Shown: positions 63,567-64,000 of the stretch, in pieces
Layout: every line of letters starts with the position of its first letter
Numbering within the stretch: the first letter of the stretch is position 1
NCBI RefSeq assembly: GCF_020216525.1
Contig: NZ_JAIWOY010000011.1
Span: 52,137 to 116,136, forward strand
DNA length: 64,000 nt
Direction: 5' to 3'
Source of the DNA: Nocardioides nematodiphilus
Lineage (GTDB): Bacteria; Actinomycetota; Actinomycetes; Propionibacteriales; Nocardioidaceae
Program-made: the position numbers and the translations under genes
Notes under the pieces: generated by a model
Seen by the model: the letters and a program-made list of their open reading frames with translations, nothing else
Database searches by the model: none
What the model was told of the DNA's origin: nothing

Positions 63567-63953
63567 TTGAAGCTCAAGCAGGAAGCCAGAGTTCTTCACC
63601 GGAAGGCGCTTTCGTCGCTGACGGTTGCTACGACGGCATTCAACTCCCCGGTCGACGAGGGTCGGGTCACCCAGGTGCTGCTCAGTCTTCAGCACTGCTT
63701 CGAAATGCTCCTCAAAGCTGCACTTGTGCAGAACGGTGTCCGCGTGTTCGACAAGCAGCTTGGACGGTCCATCGGCTTCGAGGCTTGCATCCGGCAGGCG
63801 TTCAACCACTCCACGATCCGGCTCACCGACGCCGAGGCCGGCACCCTACGGGCCATTGATGCCATGCGAGATGACGAGCAGCACTGGTTCAACGAGGTGA
63901 GCGAGCAGTTGCTTTACCTTCACGCTAGGGCCGGCATTGTCGACGACGCTTGA
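63567..63953 (+). CDS. DUF3644 protein, apparently truncated
   Basis: The product starts (M)KLKQEARVLHRKALSSLTVA at TTG 63567, which has a perfect aggagg ribosome binding site 4 bases before it (GTG 63564 is too close). It matches the N-terminal part of DUF3644 proteins (LQHCFEMLLKAALVQNGVRV, then DDEQHWFNEVSEQLLYLHAR), which are usually about 300-350 residues. Here only 128 residues are read before TGA at 63951. Third-codon G/C bias is weaker than in neighbouring genes, which suggests horizontal acquisition. The function is unknown; relatives occur in defence-rich islands. Confidence 0.75.
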   Translation: MKLKQEARVLHRKALSSLTVATTAFNSPVDEGRVTQVLLSLQHCFEMLLKAALVQNGVRVFDKQLGRSIGFEACIRQAFNHSTIRLTDAEAGTLRAIDAMRDDEQHWFNEVSEQLLYLHARAGIVDDA

Positions 63954-63988
63954 AAACGAGGCCATAGCGACGGTCGAAAACGAGGCCA
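63951..63988. mobile_element. Possible left end of a mobile element
   Basis: Two 13-bp direct copies of gaaaacgaggcca, at 63952-63964 and 63976-63988, are 24 bp apart. They begin exactly where the DUF3644 reading frame ends, at a TG dinucleotide. Repeated subterminal motifs starting with TG are typical of IS21-like ends, but no transposase lies within the window, so the identity is unproven. Confidence 0.4.
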
Positions 63989-64000
63989 CCCAGACAGATT

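Overview
The window is a strongly G+C-rich actinobacterial chromosome segment centred on the replication origin. Gene order (parB-parA-rsmG, jag-yidC-yidD-rnpA-rpmH, dnaA, dnaN-gnd-recF-dciA-gyrB-gyrA-DUF3566-tRNA-Ile-tRNA-Ala, ppiA-rhomboid-crgA-DUF881, then pknB-pknA-pbpA-rodA-pstP-fhaB-fhaA) is the conserved actinobacterial origin neighbourhood. The protein sequences look most like Nocardioidaceae (Nocardioides and relatives). That placement is an inference from style and order, not a database result.

Layout. 0.2-4.1 kb: chromosome segregation genes with six parS sites (five perfect, one with a single mismatch). 4.1-6.4 kb: the leftward ribosomal protein L34 / RNase P protein / membrane insertase operon. 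6.4-18.9 kb: initiator DnaA, then an inserted ohrR-ohr peroxide-resistance pair, then sliding clamp, 6-phosphogluconate dehydrogenase, RecF, DciA and gyrase. DnaA-box-like 9-mers lie on both sides of dnaA-ohr. 19-28.5 kb: two tRNAs around a DLW-39 type mini-gene, a c-di-GMP turnover enzyme, a membrane-anchored PLC-like protein, SURF1, cyclophilin, rhomboid and an internally duplicated CrgA. 28.5-38.1 kb: the growth and cell-division phosphorylation operon, read leftward from fhaA to pknB with nearly every gene overlapping the next by 4 bp. 38.3-45.7 kb: a variable catabolic region after tRNA-Leu: two aldo/keto reductases, a LysR regulator, a large amidohydrolase, decayed fragments of TetR-like and peptide-ABC-transporter genes, and a sugar isomerase-kinase pair. 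45.8-50 kb: padR-ino1 and a class A penicillin-binding protein. 50-57.7 kb: a membrane glycosyltransferase, a FemX-like/alanine-racemase-like pair, endonuclease IV, a Ser/Thr kinase fused to a glycosyltransferase, and an alditol oxidase. 57.7-63.4 kb: rpsF-ssb-rpsR-rplI, a DinB-like protein, a MATE exporter and the replicative helicase dnaB. 63.5-64 kb: a compositionally different DUF3644 gene that stops where a pair of 13-bp direct repeats begins, probably the end of a mobile element.

How it fits together. Initiation (DnaA, DnaB, DciA, DnaN, SSB), supercoiling control (GyrAB), segregation (ParAB/parS) and envelope growth (RodA, PbpA, PonA, PknA/B, PstP, FhaA/B, CrgA) are co-located, as usual near actinobacterial origins. 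Points that depart from the usual pattern are: ohrR-ohr between dnaA and dnaN; palindromes carrying DnaA-box-like words beside crgA and dnaB; a duplicated CrgA; the kinase-glycosyltransferase fusion; the absence of pabA and a class E sortase between DUF881 and pknB; and the gene remnants at 41.3-41.6 and 43.2-43.6 kb.
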